From: Trichococcus alkaliphilus
Lineage (GTDB): Bacteria > Bacillota > Bacilli > Lactobacillales > Aerococcaceae
Direction: 5' to 3'
Length of the DNA: 64,000 nt
Assembly (NCBI RefSeq): GCF_003008695.1
Contig: NZ_PXZT01000013.1
Location: 28,736 to 92,735, forward strand
Of the stretch, positions 61,639 to 64,000 are shown in pieces. Below the pieces are notes generated by a model. That model was not told the DNA's origin. It saw only the letters and a program-made list of their open reading frames with translations, and made no database searches. A program made the translations under genes and the position numbers. Position 1 is the first letter of the stretch, and every line of letters begins with the position of its first letter.

Positions 61639-62831
61639 TGAATGAAGATATAAAAACAAAAGGGCAAGCCTACTTGATGAATACCTTCAACCGCGGAGCC
61701 ATCTGCATGGTCGAAGGACAAGGCAGCTATCTGAAGGATGCGGACGGCAAGCAATATTTGGATTTCCTGGCAGGCATAGCCGTGAACGCATTAGGACATA
61801 ATCATCCGAAAGTGACGGCTGCGATAGCGGAACAGGCGGCCAAACTGGTCCACTGCTCGAACTTTTATTGGATCGAGCCGCAAGTGCAGTTGGCGGAAAA
61901 ACTGATCACGAATTCCGCTCTGGATAAGGTCTTTTTCGGCAACAGCGGCGCGGAAGCCAATGAAGGGGCCATCAAGTTGGCGCGCAAATACGGGCGCGAA
62001 GTCCACGGCGAAGGCTGCTACGAGATCATCACTGCGGATAATTCCTTCCACGGCCGCACGATGGCGACGTTGACGGCGACCGGCCAAAAGCAATTCCATA
62101 AAGATTACGATCCGTTCCTGGAAGGTTTCCACTATGTTCCTTTCAATGACTTTGAGGCTTTGGCAGCCAAAGTTACGGAAAAGACATGCGCAATCCTTTT
62201 GGAGCCGATCCAAGGCGAAGGCGGCGTCTACGTGGGCGATCAAGCCTACCTGGAGCAAGTGCGCGCACTCTGTGACGAAAAGGATATCCTGTTGATCTTT
62301 GATGAAGTCCAAACAGGCGTGGGCCGCACCGGAAAGCTGTTCGCCTATGAAGGCTACGGCGTGGAACCGGATGTGATGACGTTGGCGAAAGCTTTGGGCA
62401 ATGGCGTTCCGATAGGCGCGCTGCTGGCTAAAGATGCTGTCGCTTCCCATTTCAAACCGGGCGACCATGGTTCGACTTTCGGCGGCAATCCGCTAGTCTG
62501 TGCGGCAGCTTTCGCAACCATGCAAGCGATCGAAGACGAGAATATCCTCGCGAATGTAAATGAGATGGGCAGCTATTTCGAAGAGAAATTAGTGGCATTC
62601 AAGGAAAGATATGACTTTATCCTTGATGTGCGCGGCAAAGGCTTGCTGCTCGGCATGGAACTGGCGATGAAGGGAGCCGACATCGTCGCGAAGTGCATGG
62701 AAAAGGGCGTCATCATCAACTGCACACATGATACGGTATTGCGTTTCCTTCCGCCGCTGAATGTCACGAGCGCGGAAATCGACAAGGCTGTTGCAGTGAT
62801 GGATGAAGTTTTTCAAACAATTGAAGCTTAA
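61638..62831 (+). CDS. argD: Acetylornithine aminotransferase
   Basis: PLP enzyme, 397 residues. GNSGAEANEGAIKLARK near 98 (PLP phosphate), DEVQTGVGRTG near 220 and LAKALGNGVPIGA near 250 with the PLP lysine. Coupled to argB. Confidence 0.96.
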   Translation: MNEDIKTKGQAYLMNTFNRGAICMVEGQGSYLKDADGKQYLDFLAGIAVNALGHNHPKVTAAIAEQAAKLVHCSNFYWIEPQVQLAEKLITNSALDKVFFGNSGAEANEGAIKLARKYGREVHGEGCYEIITADNSFHGRTMATLTATGQKQFHKDYDPFLEGFHYVPFNDFEALAAKVTEKTCAILLEPIQGEGGVYVGDQAYLEQVRALCDEKDILLIFDEVQTGVGRTGKLFAYEGYGVEPDVMTLAKALGNGVPIGALLAKDAVASHFKPGDHGSTFGGNPLVCAAAFATMQAIEDENILANVNEMGSYFEEKLVAFKERYDFILDVRGKGLLLGMELAMKGADIVAKCMEKGVIINCTHDTVLRFLPPLNVTSAEIDKAVAVMDEVFQTIEA

Positions 62832-62848
62832 AGAAAGGACGGTAAAGC

Positions 62849-64000
62849 ATGCCTAAACGAACAGATATCAAGACGATCCTAGTGATCGGCTCGGGACCTA
62901 TCATCATCGGCCAAGCCGCGGAATTTGACTATGCCGGTACGCAGGCATGCGTAGCCTTAAGGGAAGAAGGATACAAGGTCATCTTAGTCAACTCCAACCC
63001 AGCCACAATCATGACGGACGTTGAGATCGCTGATAAAGTCTATATGGAACCACTGACGCTGGAGTTCATCGCGAACATCATCCGCAAAGAGCGCCCGGAT
63101 GCCTTATTGCCGACCTTGGGCGGCCAGACTGGTTTGAATATGGCGGTGGAACTGGATGAAGCCGGCATTCTGGACGAGTACAAGGTTGAGTTGCTTGGCA
63201 CGAAACTAACTTCCATCCAACAAGCGGAAGACCGTGATCTGTTCCGTCAATTGATGGCGGAATTGAATCAGCCGGTTCCCGAGAGCGACATCGTCCATAC
63301 TGTGGACGAAGCGCTTCGCTTCGCAGCCGAAATCGGCTATCCTCTGATCGTCCGTCCCGCCTTCACAATGGGCGGCACCGGCGGCGGCATCTGTTATGAT
63401 GAAGCCGATCTGCGCGAAATCGTGGCCAACGGCTTGCGCTACTCACCAGTGACGCAATGTTTGTTGGAGAAATCGATTGCCGGCTTCAAGGAAATCGAGT
63501 ACGAAGTGATGCGCGACAGCAACGATAACGCCATCGTTGTCTGCAATATGGAAAACATCGATCCGGTCGGTGTCCACACAGGCGATTCCATCGTCGTGGC
63601 GCCTTCCCAAACCTTGTCCGACAAAGAATACCAAATGTTGCGCGATGTCTCCCTACAGATCATCCGCGCACTGAAAATCGAAGGCGGCTGCAATGTCCAG
63701 CTGGCATTGGATCCGTACTCGTTCGACTACTACATCATCGAAGTGAACCCGCGCGTCAGCCGTTCTTCGGCTTTGGCGAGTAAAGCGACCGGCTACCCGA
63801 TTGCGAAGATGGCGGCGAAGATCGCTGTCGGCTTGACCTTGGATGAAATGAAGAATCCGGTAACCGGCACTTCCTATGCGGCTTTCGAGCCTGCTTTGGA
63901 CTACATCGTATCCAAAATCCCGCGTTTCCCGTTCGATAAATTCGAAAAAGGCGACCGGACCCTCGGAACACAGATGAAAGCGACAGGCGAAGTCATGGCC
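62849..64000 (+). CDS. carB: Carbamoyl-phosphate synthase large subunit, 3' end cut by the window
   Basis: Makes carbamoyl phosphate for ArgF (and pyrimidines). The first 384 codons are present and open: [22 protein letters not shown], then [22 protein letters not shown] and the ATP-grasp segments [13 protein letters not shown] and [35 protein letters not shown]. 17 nt after argD, so part of the T-box-controlled arg operon. No carA precedes it. Confidence 0.97.
   Translation, partial: MPKRTDIKTILVIGSGPIIIGQAAEFDYAGTQACVALREEGYKVILVNSNPATIMTDVEIADKVYMEPLTLEFIANIIRKERPDALLPTLGGQTGLNMAVELDEAGILDEYKVELLGTKLTSIQQAEDRDLFRQLMAELNQPVPESDIVHTVDEALRFAAEIGYPLIVRPAFTMGGTGGGICYDEADLREIVANGLRYSPVTQCLLEKSIAGFKEIEYEVMRDSNDNAIVVCNMENIDPVGVHTGDSIVVAPSQTLSDKEYQMLRDVSLQIIRALKIEGGCNVQLALDPYSFDYYIIEVNPRVSRSSALASKATGYPIAKMAAKIAVGLTLDEMKNPVTGTSYAAFEPALDYIVSKIPRFPFDKFEKGDRTLGTQMKATGEVMA

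Overview
The window spans a chromosomal replication origin of a low-to-mid GC Firmicute. The sequence shows dnaA, dnaN, yaaA, recF, gyrB, gyrA, rpsF, ssb, rpsR, gdpP, rplI, dnaB and purA running rightward and rpmH, rnpA, yidC and jag running leftward from dnaA. Protein style (Bacillus-like PurLQS, lactic-type TreR/TreB, LevR-type sigma-54 activator) points to Lactobacillales, most likely Carnobacteriaceae and perhaps Trichococcus; the genus is inference from gene content and base composition, not a search result. Layout, left arm (mainly minus strand): a purine operon purC-S-Q-L-F-M-N behind one PurBox promoter, and purE-K-B behind another, separated by a terminator; the divergent trehalose repressor treR; a GerMN lipoprotein; a DUF438/hemerythrin/PAS protein; the trehalose treB-treA operon with two TreR-type operators and a cre site; a YhdH-type reductase; then jag-yidC-rnpA-rpmH. 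Centre: oriC, with DnaA boxes upstream of dnaA and, between dnaA and dnaN, boxes followed by a GC patch, DnaA-trios and an AT-rich unwinding element. Right arm: the replication genes, then a 2.9-kb stretch with no convincing intact gene between rpsR and gdpP. It carries four parS-type sites (a fifth lies between rpsF and ssb), a 40-bp perfect palindrome centred on one parS, a second cluster of DnaA boxes and several other perfect hairpins. This is the most unusual part of the window. Further right: tRNA-Lys, a Fic protein, an AEC transporter, a LevR-like activator with a textbook sigma-54 promoter in front of a cellobiose-type PTS (IIA, IIB, IIC), a 43-codon remnant of a GH1 6-phospho-beta-glucosidase, and a secreted esterase. 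After some small genes come a riboflavin operon (ribD-E-BA-H plus a HAD phosphatase that may supply the missing dephosphorylation step) under an FMN riboswitch with two tandem terminators, and an arginine cluster: argF, a T-box leader with a likely AGG (Arg) specifier, argC-J-B-D and carB, which runs off the window. The genes together describe a sugar-fermenting organism with full purine, riboflavin and arginine synthesis next to its origin.
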